From Flavobacterium sp. (GTDB lineage Bacteria; Bacteroidota; Bacteroidia; Flavobacteriales; Flavobacteriaceae): a stretch of DNA of 64,000 nt. Each line of letters starts with the position of its first letter. The first letter of the stretch is position 1. The stretch spans positions 1 through 64,000 of the forward strand of contig NZ_SEBS01000007.1 in the NCBI RefSeq assembly GCF_004211145.1. The letters are read 5' to 3'. The notes beneath the pieces were generated by a model that did no database searches, was not told where the DNA came from, and saw only the letters and a program-made list of their open reading frames with translations. This document shows positions 34,894-43,930 of the stretch, one piece after another. A program made the position numbers and the translations under genes.

Positions 34894-35008
34894 TTTATAT
34901 AATCGACAATTCGGTTTTCCTAAAAGTTTGGGTAAAATAACCAATAACAGTTGGCTGCGGAAATCTTTATACATTGTCAGCACTAAAATGATAAAGAGAA
35001 TACCCACA

Positions 35009-35044
35009 AAAAAATCCCGGCCTAATCGAACCGGGATTTTTTTT
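35009..35044 (-). terminator. Terminator of rho
   Basis: AAAATCCCGG (35011-35020) with CCGGGATTTT (35031-35040); on the minus strand a run of Ts follows. 36 bp beyond the rho stop. Confidence 0.85.
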
Positions 35045-35075
35045 AATCTATACAACAATTGTCAATTGTCAATTA

Positions 35076-36830
35076 TCAATTATTCATCGAAATCAAAAAC
35101 TCATCATTATTACGCGTCTTTTTAAAACGGTCGTTGATGAAATCCATCGCTTCGACAGGATTCATGTCGCTCAGATATTTGCGCATGATCCACATTCTTT
35201 GGAGCGTCGCCTCGTCGAGAAGCAAATCGTCGCGTCGGGTGCTCGAGGACATCAAATCGATCGCAGGGAAAATACGCTTGTTTGCGATCTTGCGGTCGAG
35301 CTGCAATTCCATGTTACCGGTTCCTTTGAATTCCTCGAAGATGACTTCGTCCATTTTCGAACCTGTTTCGGTAAGCGCAGTTGCGATGATACTAAGCGAT
35401 CCGCCATTCTCGACGTTACGCGCAGCCCCGAAGAAACGCTTCGGTTTCTGCAAAGCGTTCGCGTCGACACCACCTGAAAGGACCTTTCCCGATGCAGGCT
35501 GAACGGTATTGTAAGCTCTCGCCAAACGCGTGATCGAATCCAAAAGGATGACGACGTCGTGACCACATTCCACTAAACGTTTCGCTTTTTCAAGCACGAT
35601 GTTCGCGATTTTCACGTGTTCCTGAGGCTCGCGGTCGAACGTAGAGGCGATGACTTCACCACGTACGCTGCGTTGCATGTCGGTAACTTCTTCAGGACGT
35701 TCGTCGATCAACAGCACCAATAAGTAAGCTTCAGGGTGATTCGCCGCGATCGCGTTCGCTACGTCTTTCAACAACATCGTCTTACCCGTTTTGGGCTGGG
35801 CGACGATCATACCGCGCTGTCCTTTCCCGATCGGGGAAAACAGGTCGATGATTCGTGTCGATATGGTACTTTGCTTTTCAGCCAGTTTGAATTTCTCGGT
35901 CGGGAAAACCGGGGTCAGGTGTTCGAACGAAATACGGTCACGCACGATTTGCGGGTCGTGTCCGTTGATTTTCAAAACACGCACTAACGGGAAGAACTTC
36001 TCTCCTTCTTTTGGCGGACGCACGACTCCTTTTACGGTATCTCCGGTTTTGAGTCCGAAAAGTCGGATCTGCGAAGTCGAGAGATAAATATCATCAGGCG
36101 ACGCAAGGTAATTGTAGTCGGATGAACGCAAAAACCCATAACCGTCAGGCATCATTTCCAGAACGCCTTCGCTTTCGATGATGCCGTCAAATTCATAATC
36201 GGCGTCACGGAAATTCGTGGTTTTCTTGTCCTTGAATTTATTTGAGTTCTGGTTTTGGTTGTGATTCCCGTTTTGGTTTCCGTTTTGGTTTCCATTGCCA
36301 TTCCCATTTTGGTTTTGGTTCTGGTTCCTGTTGTTTTGGTTCGGATTCTGGTTCGGATTCTGATTTTGCCTGTGCTGCGGCTTTTCCTGTACCGGTTCGG
36401 CTGCCGTGGCGACTTCTTCAGAAACGGCCTGAGGTTTGTATTCGGCTTGAGGCGCTTGCTGGTTGTCGGCAGCGACCTTTCCCGGACTATTTTCGAAATT
36501 TTTCTTGAACGGCTTGCGGCCTCTCTTTTCCTGTTGGTTGTCGCGAGGTTGTTCTTCGCGCACGATTTCCTGTACGGGTTCGGGTACGAAAGCCATTTCG
36601 GTTTGCTTCTCAGCGGTGGGTTCCGGCCTGTTGTCGCCTTTTATACGGGCTCTTTTCTGCTTTTCGCCTTGCGGCTCCGAAGCGGCTTCTTTGGGGTTTG
36701 CGGCCTCGTGATCCAGGATCTGATAAACAAGTGCGTCTTTCTTAACCCCGTTGAATTTAAGCTTTCGCTCTTTGGCAAGTTCCTGAAGCTGGGGCAGCTT
36801 CATGTCTTTTAATAGGGAAATATCTAACAT
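35076..36830 (-). CDS. rho: Transcription termination factor Rho with Asn-rich insertion
   Basis: A 584-residue hexameric RNA helicase that ends transcription at Rho-dependent sites. The N-terminal SAP-like helices ([20 protein letters not shown]) are followed by a disordered insertion (about 45-205), with an almost pure Asn/Gln/Gly tract at ~155-197. The cold-shock RNA-binding domain ([20 protein letters not shown]) follows, then the ATPase with Walker A QPKTGKTM (345-352). The insertion explains the length over the usual ~420; it is common in Bacteroidota. Low-complexity tracts in Rho have been linked to phase separation in Bacteroides, which might apply here. Confidence 0.95.
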   Translation of the reverse strand: MLDISLLKDMKLPQLQELAKERKLKFNGVKKDALVYQILDHEAANPKEAASEPQGEKQKRARIKGDNRPEPTAEKQTEMAFVPEPVQEIVREEQPRDNQQEKRGRKPFKKNFENSPGKVAADNQQAPQAEYKPQAVSEEVATAAEPVQEKPQHRQNQNPNQNPNQNNRNQNQNQNGNGNGNQNGNQNGNHNQNQNSNKFKDKKTTNFRDADYEFDGIIESEGVLEMMPDGYGFLRSSDYNYLASPDDIYLSTSQIRLFGLKTGDTVKGVVRPPKEGEKFFPLVRVLKINGHDPQIVRDRISFEHLTPVFPTEKFKLAEKQSTISTRIIDLFSPIGKGQRGMIVAQPKTGKTMLLKDVANAIAANHPEAYLLVLLIDERPEEVTDMQRSVRGEVIASTFDREPQEHVKIANIVLEKAKRLVECGHDVVILLDSITRLARAYNTVQPASGKVLSGGVDANALQKPKRFFGAARNVENGGSLSIIATALTETGSKMDEVIFEEFKGTGNMELQLDRKIANKRIFPAIDLMSSSTRRDDLLLDEATLQRMWIMRKYLSDMNPVEAMDFINDRFKKTRNNDEFLISMNN

Positions 36831-36983
36831 GAATGAAAGATGGGATTAAATTGGGATGGATTGCAGTAAAAAATGGGTGGTGTTACTTTTTAGATGTGCC
36901 GTAGTGTGAAGTACTTACGGTTATGTCATGCAATATTACGAATAAAAATGTTTCTTGCAATAGTAATTATCAAAAAGAAAAAT

Positions 36984-36991
36984 TATTTTTG
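36984..36991 (+). promoter_or_regulatory. Candidate -7 box for the DUF4293 gene
   Basis: TATTTTTG, 19 bp before the ATG at 37011. Confidence 0.4.
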
Positions 36992-37010
36992 TGGCACTAA
37001 AAAATCAAGG

Positions 37011-37433
37011 ATGCTTCAAAGAATCCAGACTGTATACCTGATACTCGCACTTGTGGTGAGCGGTGCCTTGCCTTTCTTTTTCCCTTTATGGACCGAGAAA
37101 AGCGAAACGGCCGAGGTAGCGGTTTATTTTATGCAGGTCCCGACATACACGATTATTTTCGGGTTGTCGGTAACGCTTGCGCTTTTGTCCATCCTTACGT
37201 ACAAAAAAAGACAACAGCAGTTTGTAATCAACAGACTGAATATGATATTAAATTTAATTTTGTTAGGGTTGTTCCTATACCGGTCGCTAATTGTATCTGG
37301 AGACGCGCCAGCCGTGTCTGAGAAAGGTATTGGGATGTTTCTTCCTATCTTATCTATCGTTTTTCTTGTTCTCGCGAACAAGGCCATAAAGAAGGATGAA
37401 GATCTCGTAAAATCTGTTGACCGTTTGCGATGA
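37011..37433 (+). CDS. DUF4293 domain-containing membrane protein
   Basis: A 140-residue protein with four membrane helices: about 5-24, 43-62, 74-92 and 106-124. The start MLQRIQTVYLILALVVSGAL is typical of DUF4293, a Bacteroidota family usually found next to rho. I reject a longer in-frame start (36894) because it would cross the promoter. Function unknown. Confidence 0.88.
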   Translation: MLQRIQTVYLILALVVSGALPFFFPLWTEKSETAEVAVYFMQVPTYTIIFGLSVTLALLSILTYKKRQQQFVINRLNMILNLILLGLFLYRSLIVSGDAPAVSEKGIGMFLPILSIVFLVLANKAIKKDEDLVKSVDRLR

Positions 37434-37466
37434 CCCGATGAAACTTAGTTTATTTTAGTGCGAAGA

Positions 37467-37494
37467 AAAACCCGAATCATGTTCGGGTTTTTTT
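37467..37494 (+). terminator. Terminator of the DUF4293 gene
   Basis: AAACCCGAA (37468-37476) with TTCGGGTTT (37482-37490), then Ts. Confidence 0.9.
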
Positions 37495-37566
37495 ATGAAA
37501 CCCCTGAATTTAGGGAGAAGCCAAATATCCCCATATTTAGGGATATGAAAGCATAAATAAATACGT

Positions 37567-37574
37567 TAGATTTG
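37567..37574 (+). promoter_or_regulatory. Candidate -7 box of the two-component operon
   Basis: TAGATTTG, 18 bp before the ATG at 37593. Further upstream, 37520-37550 holds CCCCATATTTAGGGATATG, a near-palindrome that could be an operator. Confidence 0.4.
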
Positions 37575-37592
37575 AAAGGCAATTCCAAGCAA

Positions 37593-38255
37593 ATGAACTC
37601 CAAGATCAAGATTTACCTGGCCGATGACCACCAGTTGCTCATCGATGGCATGCTTGCCGTGCTTAAGACCAATCCGTCATTCGAGGTCGTCGGATTCTCG
37701 TTGAACGGCGTGAATCTCATAGAAAACGCTTTAGAAAAGTCGGCCGATATTCTCGTAATGGATATCAACATGCCTGAAAAAGACGGTCTTGAAGTGTTGC
37801 GGGAGTTGTCGGGCAAAGAACCTCCATTCAAAATAATAATCCTTTCGAGTTACGACGACCTGAAATTGGTCCGCGAAGTCATGAAACTCGGCGCTTCGGG
37901 TTACCTTACGAAACAATGCGCCGGTGAAAATATTGTCGAGGCGATAAAAGTCGTACACGATGGCGAGGAATATTTCTGCAAGACCGTCAGTGAAAAAATC
38001 TTCAGCACATTCGCAAAGAACAATCCAAAAGTCAATACGCAAACGTCGGCGTTTTCTACGAACCTTACCGATCGCGAGCTTGACATCATTAGATTGATTT
38101 CGCTTGAATACAGTGGGAAACAAATCAGCGAGGAACTTTTCATAAGCCAGCATACAGTTGAGAGCCATCGCAAAAACCTCATGAAGAAACTCGATGCGAA
38201 GACCACCGTCGGGCTCGTGAAGTACGCGATCAAACACAACCTAGTAAACCTTTAA
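37593..38255 (+). CDS. LuxR-type (NarL family) response regulator
   Basis: A 220-residue regulator. The receiver has D11/D12, phospho-acceptor D57 (VMDINMP), S85 and K107. The C-terminal helix-turn-helix (about 155-215) reads LTDRELDIIRLIS and ISQHTVESHRKNLMKKL, the LuxR signature. I prefer the ATG at 37593 over an in-frame TTG seven codons earlier. It leads an operon with a 95-aa protein and a TPR kinase of the matching HisKA_3 type, so the phosphotransfer pair is clear. Confidence 0.94.
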   Translation: MNSKIKIYLADDHQLLIDGMLAVLKTNPSFEVVGFSLNGVNLIENALEKSADILVMDINMPEKDGLEVLRELSGKEPPFKIIILSSYDDLKLVREVMKLGASGYLTKQCAGENIVEAIKVVHDGEEYFCKTVSEKIFSTFAKNNPKVNTQTSAFSTNLTDRELDIIRLISLEYSGKQISEELFISQHTVESHRKNLMKKLDAKTTVGLVKYAIKHNLVNL

Positions 38256-38265
38256 CACCAAACAT

Positions 38266-38553
38266 ATGTCAAGCTATCCTTATCTCGGAACGTATGGTTT
38301 AACTACGACCGACAATATTACTTTTACGATGGCGTTCAGTATTCCGTCGAATTGCAACTATGCGAGCAGCGGTTCCGCGGGCGTCTACTGGATTACCATT
38401 AACCTTAATCCAGGAGAAACCCAACCTTCGACGGTATTTGCAATGGAACAGGAAAATTATGCGTGTGTAAACAATTCGCTTACCGTGTCGTTTGACCAGC
38501 CAACTACGGGCGGGAGGCGATTGAAAAAACCGGTTGCCAGCGTAAATGAATAA
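38266..38553 (+). CDS. Unknown 95-aa protein inside a two-component operon
   Basis: A small, probably beta-rich protein beginning MSSYPYLGTYGLTTTDNITF, with aromatic and Thr/Ser-rich strands, two cysteines (in SNCNYA and NYACVNN) and a basic end (GGRRLKKPVASVNE). No signal peptide or membrane helix is visible. It starts 10 bp after the regulator and overlaps the kinase gene by 8 bp, so translation is coupled to both. I recognise no family. A sensor accessory or regulator of the kinase is plausible but unsupported. Confidence 0.75.
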   Translation: MSSYPYLGTYGLTTTDNITFTMAFSIPSNCNYASSGSAGVYWITINLNPGETQPSTVFAMEQENYACVNNSLTVSFDQPTTGGRRLKKPVASVNE

Positions 38554-40306
38554 CCGACAACCCGTATGGCCGCTTTTACTGGCGGCCTTCGTTATTTCTT
38601 TGAGCGGCTACTCCCAGAAAAAGAATAGCGGCGTGGATTCGGTTGCCTATTATATAGAGGAACTTCTTTTCGCGAAAGGGCTCAAACTTGCCGAGCCCCA
38701 AGTTCAAACGTTGCTGGCTGAGAAAAAATATAAGCTTTACACTGAACGAACTGTTCAAATATCCGAAATTTATTATGGCTTGGGTGATAACGGAAAGTCT
38801 TTGGACTATCTTTTTACCGCGCTCAAAATTCTGCAAAAGCAAGCACAAAGTCGCAATGAGATCACCATTCTAAGGCAGATCGGAAACTTATATTCCCGCA
38901 TGCAGCATAATGATCGGGCGCTGCGATATTTCCGTTCGGCTCTCAGGAAAGCCCGAGAAATAAAGCACGACAGCCTTGCCGAATCATTCAACCAATCGTT
39001 TTTCAAAGTGCATTTTGACATGGAAAGCGACAGTATTGAATTCTTTGTAAAAAAAACCATGCTTTTCGCAAAGACGACCGAATCACCCGTCAATCTTTAC
39101 AAAGCGTACAACAATTATTTCGTCTATTACCAGACGCTTAAAAACACCGATCTCGAAAAAAAATATATCGATTCAAGCGAACATTACGCAAAATTGCTTA
39201 AATCGACTGATTTCATCCGAACAACGCTAACGAATAAAGCCGGCTATTACTACGATCTCGATGACTATTTGTCGGCGAAGAAAACGTACGATGAGATGTT
39301 CCGCATAAATAAGAACGACACTTTAAACATCGAAGTCGGATATGCGTATTATACATATGCCGACATCTTATTTCGTTTGGGCGATTACAAAAACGCGTAC
39401 ATGTACGCCGACAAAGCGGCGAATAACTTCGATTATAACTACAATGAACGACTCACCAAAAAAGTCGCCGATATCGCGGCCAGTTACCGCATTTCCAACC
39501 TCGTGAAAACACAAAATCTTGAAAGAGAGCAATTCGCCCGCAACCATTCACGAAACCGGTTAGTCCAAATAATCCTGGTCGCGGTTTTCTTGCTTACGAT
39601 AATCGTATTTTATTTCTTCTATCAAAACACTGCGCTCAAACAAAAAAGCAAACTGCAGAACGTACAAAGCAAAATGCAGCAAAGCTTGCTTACCGCGACA
39701 TTGGACGCACAGGAAGCTGAGCGCAAAAAAATAGCCTCGGTGCTTCACGACAACATCAGCGCCTTGCTTTCGTCGGCGGGATTGCAGCTTACGGCATTCG
39801 CATCGGGACAGGAAAGCAAGTCGGATGAAATCGTCAAAACACGCAATATCCTAAAAGAAGCCCACGACAAAGTCCGCGACCTTTCACATGAACTCGTTCC
39901 GACGTTGCTCGCGAAGTTCGGACTAGCCTACGCGATACAGGATTTGTGTGAGAAAAATTCGAATAAAAACATTGTGTTCGATTGTGAAATCAGCGGTTCG
40001 ATAAAGCGATACGATGAAGATTTCGAGATGAAGATCTATTTTATCGTGAGCGAATTGCTCAACAACGTCATGAAACACAGCCAAGCTACGAAGGCGACGA
40101 TAACATTGAACGCGAACTCGGAGTTGTCGGTTGCCGTGGAAGACAACGGCAAAGGTTTCGAAACCGGAAAATCAAATGAGAACGAAGGTTTCGGGCTTAC
40201 ACAAATCAGGGCGCGAATAAACGGCCTTGGCGGAAAATTCACCGTAACATCAAAGCCAAACCAAGGAACGACCGCACAATTTAACGTGCCGATCATTTTC
40301 AAATAG
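38546..40306 (+). CDS. TPR-containing sensor histidine kinase (HisKA_3)
   Basis: A 586-residue kinase. The signal peptide (residues 1-23, GYSQKK) is followed by a periplasmic tetratricopeptide region (~60-310, e.g. NLYSRMQHNDRALRYFRSAL), a membrane helix (339-358) and a coiled coil. The phospho-acceptor is H401 in ERKKIASVLHDNISALLSSA, the HisKA_3 type. The ATPase shows an N box (ELLNNVMKHS, ~503-512) and VEDNGKGF (531-538). It pairs with the LuxR-type regulator upstream. Kinases of this design are frequent in Bacteroidota; the periplasmic ligand is unknown. Confidence 0.92.
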   Translation: MNNRQPVWPLLLAAFVISLSGYSQKKNSGVDSVAYYIEELLFAKGLKLAEPQVQTLLAEKKYKLYTERTVQISEIYYGLGDNGKSLDYLFTALKILQKQAQSRNEITILRQIGNLYSRMQHNDRALRYFRSALRKAREIKHDSLAESFNQSFFKVHFDMESDSIEFFVKKTMLFAKTTESPVNLYKAYNNYFVYYQTLKNTDLEKKYIDSSEHYAKLLKSTDFIRTTLTNKAGYYYDLDDYLSAKKTYDEMFRINKNDTLNIEVGYAYYTYADILFRLGDYKNAYMYADKAANNFDYNYNERLTKKVADIAASYRISNLVKTQNLEREQFARNHSRNRLVQIILVAVFLLTIIVFYFFYQNTALKQKSKLQNVQSKMQQSLLTATLDAQEAERKKIASVLHDNISALLSSAGLQLTAFASGQESKSDEIVKTRNILKEAHDKVRDLSHELVPTLLAKFGLAYAIQDLCEKNSNKNIVFDCEISGSIKRYDEDFEMKIYFIVSELLNNVMKHSQATKATITLNANSELSVAVEDNGKGFETGKSNENEGFGLTQIRARINGLGGKFTVTSKPNQGTTAQFNVPIIFK

Positions 40307-40804
40307 TCAGGCGCGTTTTCCCAATTCGACGATTTCCATATCGCGGATGTTATCGCCGTCGATCACGAAACGCAACATCGTCCTGACCTGATGGAAGCCG
40401 CTTTTTCCGGCCGCTCCGGGATTCAGGTGCAGCAACCCGAGCTTCTTGTCGAACATCACTTTCAAGATGTGCGAATGTCCGCAGATGAAAACTTTGGGCG
40501 GATTCGCTTTAAGTTCCTGTCGAAGTTCAGGATTGTATTTGTCGGGATAACCGCCGATATGCGTGATCCAGATGTCGACATTTTCACACATGAACCGATT
40601 GTGCAACGGGAATTCCATGCGCGCTTTGTCTCCGTCGATGTTGCCGTAAACCGCTCGTAACGGTTTCAGTTCTTTCAACGTGTCAGTCACCGCTAGATTT
40701 CCGATGTCGCCCGCATGCCAAACCTCGTCGGCCTGGGAAACATATTTTAATATTACGTCATCGATATGCCCGTGCGTATCCGACAATAAAAGTATTTTCT
40801 TCAT
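40307..40804 (-). CDS. YfcE-type metallophosphoesterase
   Basis: A 165-residue calcineurin-like phosphodiesterase. Metal-binding motifs are visible in order: SDTHGHID (9-16), GDIGN (33-37), YGNIDGD and GHSHILK with GAAGKSG at the end. Family members hydrolyse phosphodiesters; the physiological substrate is unknown. The frame extends 40 codons upstream through a run of GTCGAAAGT words, which I treat as non-coding, and set the start at 40804. It is convergent with the kinase gene. Confidence 0.9.
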   Translation of the reverse strand: MKKILLLSDTHGHIDDVILKYVSQADEVWHAGDIGNLAVTDTLKELKPLRAVYGNIDGDKARMEFPLHNRFMCENVDIWITHIGGYPDKYNPELRQELKANPPKVFICGHSHILKVMFDKKLGLLHLNPGAAGKSGFHQVRTMLRFVIDGDNIRDMEIVELGKRA

Positions 40805-40842
40805 TTTTGAACTGTTGGTGTAAAAGTACGACGTCTTGGGCA

Positions 40843-40905
40843 TAGTCGAAAGTCGAAAGTCGAAAGTTGAAAGTCGAAAGTTGAAAGTGGACAGTCGAAA
40901 GCGGA
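40843..40905. repeat. Array of GTCGAAAGTTGAAA words
   Basis: About six copies of a 10-bp word AGTCGAAAGT with variants (GTTGAAAG, GTGGACAG). The same word recurs at 45917-45938, at 46201-46227 and, inverted, at 46398-46422. Confidence 0.8.
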
Positions 40906-41002
40906 AAGATAATCGCTGCGACAAGTCAAAAATTAAATTATCAACCCAACCGAATTAACATTTCCTTGCCAAAACCCAAATCTCCGCTTTCCCATAATTG
41001 CG

Positions 41003-41010
41003 TATCTTTG
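41003..41010 (+). promoter_or_regulatory. Candidate -7 box upstream of truA
   Basis: TATCTTTG matches TAnnTTTG, 95 bp before the chosen start. The leader between contains a triple repeat. Confidence 0.35.
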
Positions 41011-41045
41011 AAATCGATTTCAACCAACAGCGATTCGCTCCGTGT

Positions 41046-41092
41046 CAACGCGGCGTTTCCCAAGCGCGGCGTTTTCCAAGCGGGGCGTTTTT
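41046..41092 (+). repeat. Three 16-bp direct repeats in the truA leader
   Basis: The unit CCAAGCGCGGCGTTTT occurs three times with small changes (CAACGCGGCGTTTC, CCAAGCGCGGCGTTTT, CCAAGCGGGGCGTTTT), ending 12 bp before the TTG start. Confidence 0.7.
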
Positions 41093-41104
41093 AAACTACA
41101 AGCC

Positions 41105-41842
41105 TTGCGTTACTTCATACAATTCGCCTACAACGGAACCGACTACCACGGCTGGCAAGCCCAACCCGATGCCAAAAGCGTTCAGGAAACCTTGCAGAAA
41201 GCCTTGTCGTTATTGTTGGGCGAAAATCTTGAAATCGTTGGGGCGGGCCGAACCGACGCGGGAGTTCATGCTAAAAAAATGTTTGCGCATTTCGATTCCG
41301 ATGTTTTTTTTGAGACCCCGAAATTGATTCATCGGCTGAATTCATTTTTACCGAATGATATCGCGGTACACGATATAATTCCCGTAGCCGACGACGCCCA
41401 CGCCAGATTCGACGCAACGCAACGCACATACGAATATCACATCCACACAAAAAAAGAAGTTTTTCTCGAAAACCTGAGTTGTTATTATCAAAACGAGCTC
41501 GACCTCGAAATGATGAATCTGGCCGCGCGACAATTGTTGTTGCACGATGATTTTGAATGTTTCTCGAAAACGAACACCGACGTGAATACGTTCATTTGCA
41601 AAATCTCGCACGCCGAATGGACGCAAATTGGCGACCGATTGATTTTCACGATTTCGGCCGATCGTTTTTTGCGCAATATGGTGCGAGCGATCGTCGGAAC
41701 GTTGATACAGGTCGGTTTGGGAAAAACATCGCTTTCTGATTTCGAGGCGATAATTGAAAGTAAGAACCGTTCGCGGGCGGGGTTTTCGGTGCCGGCGAGA
41801 GGTTTGTATCTCATTGAGGTGAAATATGATTATTTAAAATGA
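41105..41842 (+). CDS. truA: tRNA pseudouridine synthase A
   Basis: A 245-residue enzyme that makes pseudouridine at positions 38-40 of tRNA anticodon stems. The catalytic aspartate D51 lies in GRTDAGVHA, and RFLRNMVRAIVGTL near the end is another family block. The usual N-terminus MRYFIxFxYNGxxYHGWQ aligns if TTG at 41105 is the start; the open frame continues to a GTG at 41042 through the repeat, but those residues have no family counterpart. A hairpin follows the stop. Confidence 0.94.
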   Translation: MRYFIQFAYNGTDYHGWQAQPDAKSVQETLQKALSLLLGENLEIVGAGRTDAGVHAKKMFAHFDSDVFFETPKLIHRLNSFLPNDIAVHDIIPVADDAHARFDATQRTYEYHIHTKKEVFLENLSCYYQNELDLEMMNLAARQLLLHDDFECFSKTNTDVNTFICKISHAEWTQIGDRLIFTISADRFLRNMVRAIVGTLIQVGLGKTSLSDFEAIIESKNRSRAGFSVPARGLYLIEVKYDYLK

Positions 41843-41850
41843 CCGATGCC

Positions 41851-41883
41851 AACCCTTAAAGGGTTTGAAACCCTTTAAGGGTT
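41851..41883 (+). terminator. Long perfect hairpin after truA
   Basis: AACCCTTAAAGGGTTT (41851-41866) is the exact complement of 41868-41883 with a single-base turn. Each arm is itself nearly palindromic, so two shorter hairpins are also possible. No T-run follows, so termination is uncertain. Confidence 0.5.
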
Positions 41884-41946
41884 CAAAAATAAAAAAGTTC
41901 AAAACAAAGCAACTACACAAAAACCACAAAAAAACATAAAACCTGA

Positions 41947-43704
41947 ATGAAAGCAAAAGCATTCGATACGCGCCTCTTCAAGCGCATTTTAGAATACACC
42001 AAACCGTACAAGCCCAGGTTTTACGGCGTAATTGCGTTCGCGGTTTCCCTTTCGGTTTTCTCGGCATTGCGTCCGTATCTACTCAAATTCACGGTCGACG
42101 ACTACATCGGCAAACACGATCCGCGAGGACTTTTGTACTATATCGTATTGATGGCGATCGTGCTCATTCTCGAAGTCATGTCGCAATTTTATTTCGTCTA
42201 TTGGGCGAATTGGCTCGGTCAGGATATCATCAAGGACATCCGAAACAAATTGTTCAAACACTTATTAAGTTTCCGGATGCGGTATTTCGACAATGCACCG
42301 GTCGGACAATTGGTTACGCGCTCCGTTTCGGACATCGAACAAATCGCGAGAATCTTCAGCCAGGGATTGTTCATGATCATTTCAGACTTGATGAAAATGG
42401 TCGCCGCGCTCGGCATCATGTTCGTGATGAACTGGAAATTGTCGTGGATCCCGATTTTGGCCATGCCGATTTTGGTGTATGTGACGCGCGTATTCCAACG
42501 TAAAATGCAACTCGCGTTCGAGGAAGTACGGACGCAAGTCGCGAACATGAACACATTCGTCCAGGAACGCGTCACAGGCATGAAAATCGTGCAACTTTTC
42601 AATCGCGAAGATATCGAGGCCGAAAAATTCCGCGACATCAACGACAAACACCGACACGCGTGGATCAAGACGATTCTGTACAACTCCATCTTCTTCCCCA
42701 TCGCCGACATCATTTCGTCATTCACATTGGGTGTCGTCGTTTGGTACGGCAGCCGACTGATTTTGGGCGGAGACAGCGAAACGAGTTTCGGGGATCTGGT
42801 CACGTACACGATGTTTATCGGCATGTTGTTCAACCCGTTGCGACAGATCGCCGACAAATTCAACGAGATGCAAATGGGTATGATCTCAGCGAATCGCGTG
42901 TTCGAGATTTTGGATTCGACGACCGACGTCCAGCAAACCGGAAATCTCAAAGCGCCCCATTTTAAGGGCGACATCCAATTCAAGAACGTGCGTTTCAGCT
43001 ATACTGAAAAAGAAGAAGTCATAAAAGGCATCGATTTGAACGTGCAACCCGGCGATACGGTTGCGATCGTAGGTTCGACGGGTGCCGGAAAATCGACAAT
43101 CATCAACCTGCTCAACCGTTTCTACGAAATCGACAGTGGCAGTATTTCAGTCGATGGACGCGACATCAAAGAATACGAACTCGATTCGCTGCGCAAGCAG
43201 ATCGCGATCGTGCTGCAGGACGTTTTTCTTTTCGCCGACACCATCCTGAACAACATCACGTTACAGAATCCTGACATTTCGCGCGACGACGTGGTCAATG
43301 CCGCCAAACAAATCGGCGTACACGATTTCATCATGAGTTTGCCGCACGGATACGATTATAACGTGAAGGAACGAGGCGTGATGCTGTCGTCAGGACAACG
43401 ACAATTGATCGCGTTCTTGCGCGCCTACGTAAGCAATCCCGCGATTTTGATCTTGGACGAAGCGACGTCATCGGTCGATACCTATACTGAAGAACTCATC
43501 CAGCGCGCCACCGATACGATCACGCGCGGCCGGACTTCGATCGTCATCGCACACCGATTGGCGACCGTCGTAAACGCAAGCAAGATTGTCGTGATGGACA
43601 AGGGTTTGATCGTCGAGGAAGGCACGCATCAGGAATTGCTGAACCGCAGCGAAGGTTTTTACAGGAATTTGTACTTTTCGCAGTTTTTGGTTGAGAAGAA
43701 TTGA
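41947..43704 (+). CDS. ABC exporter, permease-ATPase fusion (MsbA-like)
   Basis: A 585-residue half-transporter. Six membrane helices fill residues ~20-310 (first FYGVIAFAVSLSVFSALRPY). The ATPase has Walker A GSTGAGKST (376-384), the signature as LSSGQRQ (480-486, in place of the canonical LSGGQ) and Walker B LILDEA (501-506), plus H-loop IAHR. Dimers would export lipids, peptides or drugs; the substrate is unknown. It is in the common neighbourhood of truA and rho seen in related genomes. Confidence 0.93.
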   Translation: MKAKAFDTRLFKRILEYTKPYKPRFYGVIAFAVSLSVFSALRPYLLKFTVDDYIGKHDPRGLLYYIVLMAIVLILEVMSQFYFVYWANWLGQDIIKDIRNKLFKHLLSFRMRYFDNAPVGQLVTRSVSDIEQIARIFSQGLFMIISDLMKMVAALGIMFVMNWKLSWIPILAMPILVYVTRVFQRKMQLAFEEVRTQVANMNTFVQERVTGMKIVQLFNREDIEAEKFRDINDKHRHAWIKTILYNSIFFPIADIISSFTLGVVVWYGSRLILGGDSETSFGDLVTYTMFIGMLFNPLRQIADKFNEMQMGMISANRVFEILDSTTDVQQTGNLKAPHFKGDIQFKNVRFSYTEKEEVIKGIDLNVQPGDTVAIVGSTGAGKSTIINLLNRFYEIDSGSISVDGRDIKEYELDSLRKQIAIVLQDVFLFADTILNNITLQNPDISRDDVVNAAKQIGVHDFIMSLPHGYDYNVKERGVMLSSGQRQLIAFLRAYVSNPAILILDEATSSVDTYTEELIQRATDTITRGRTSIVIAHRLATVVNASKIVVMDKGLIVEEGTHQELLNRSEGFYRNLYFSQFLVEKN

Positions 43705-43711
43705 GGTTTAA

Positions 43712-43885
43712 GTGGTTAATTGTTTAACTGGTTAATCTTTAATCGGTTAATTGGTTGGTGGCATCCGTTACATTTTAAGACTCGTTGGTCTTAACACAGA
43801 TAGAAACCCAATCGTAAACGGCAGACATTTTATACAACTAACCAGCTAAACGATCAAACGGTTAACCAATTTCTTATATTAGCAC
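43712..43885. repeat. Inverted arrays of a GGTTAA word
   Basis: 43712-43755 has repeated GGTTAATTG/GGTTAACTGG words and 43838-43871 has the complementary AACCAGCTAAACGATCAAACG type. The pair encloses ~80 bp without gene features, between two plus-strand genes. Confidence 0.65.
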
Positions 43886-43930
43886 CACACGAGGCCAAAA
43901 AGGCCGAACTGATGAAATAAACAAACATCC

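Noticed and set aside
34786..35092. Possible MITE or insertion sequence around the rho terminator
   Set aside because: Inverted word arrays are present but no transposase, no target duplication and no defined ends.
40805..40924. 40-residue N-terminal extension of the YfcE-type phosphoesterase
   Set aside because: It translates the GTCGAAAGT word array into RLSTFNFRLSTFDF-like repeats; the family starts at MKKILLLSDTHG.
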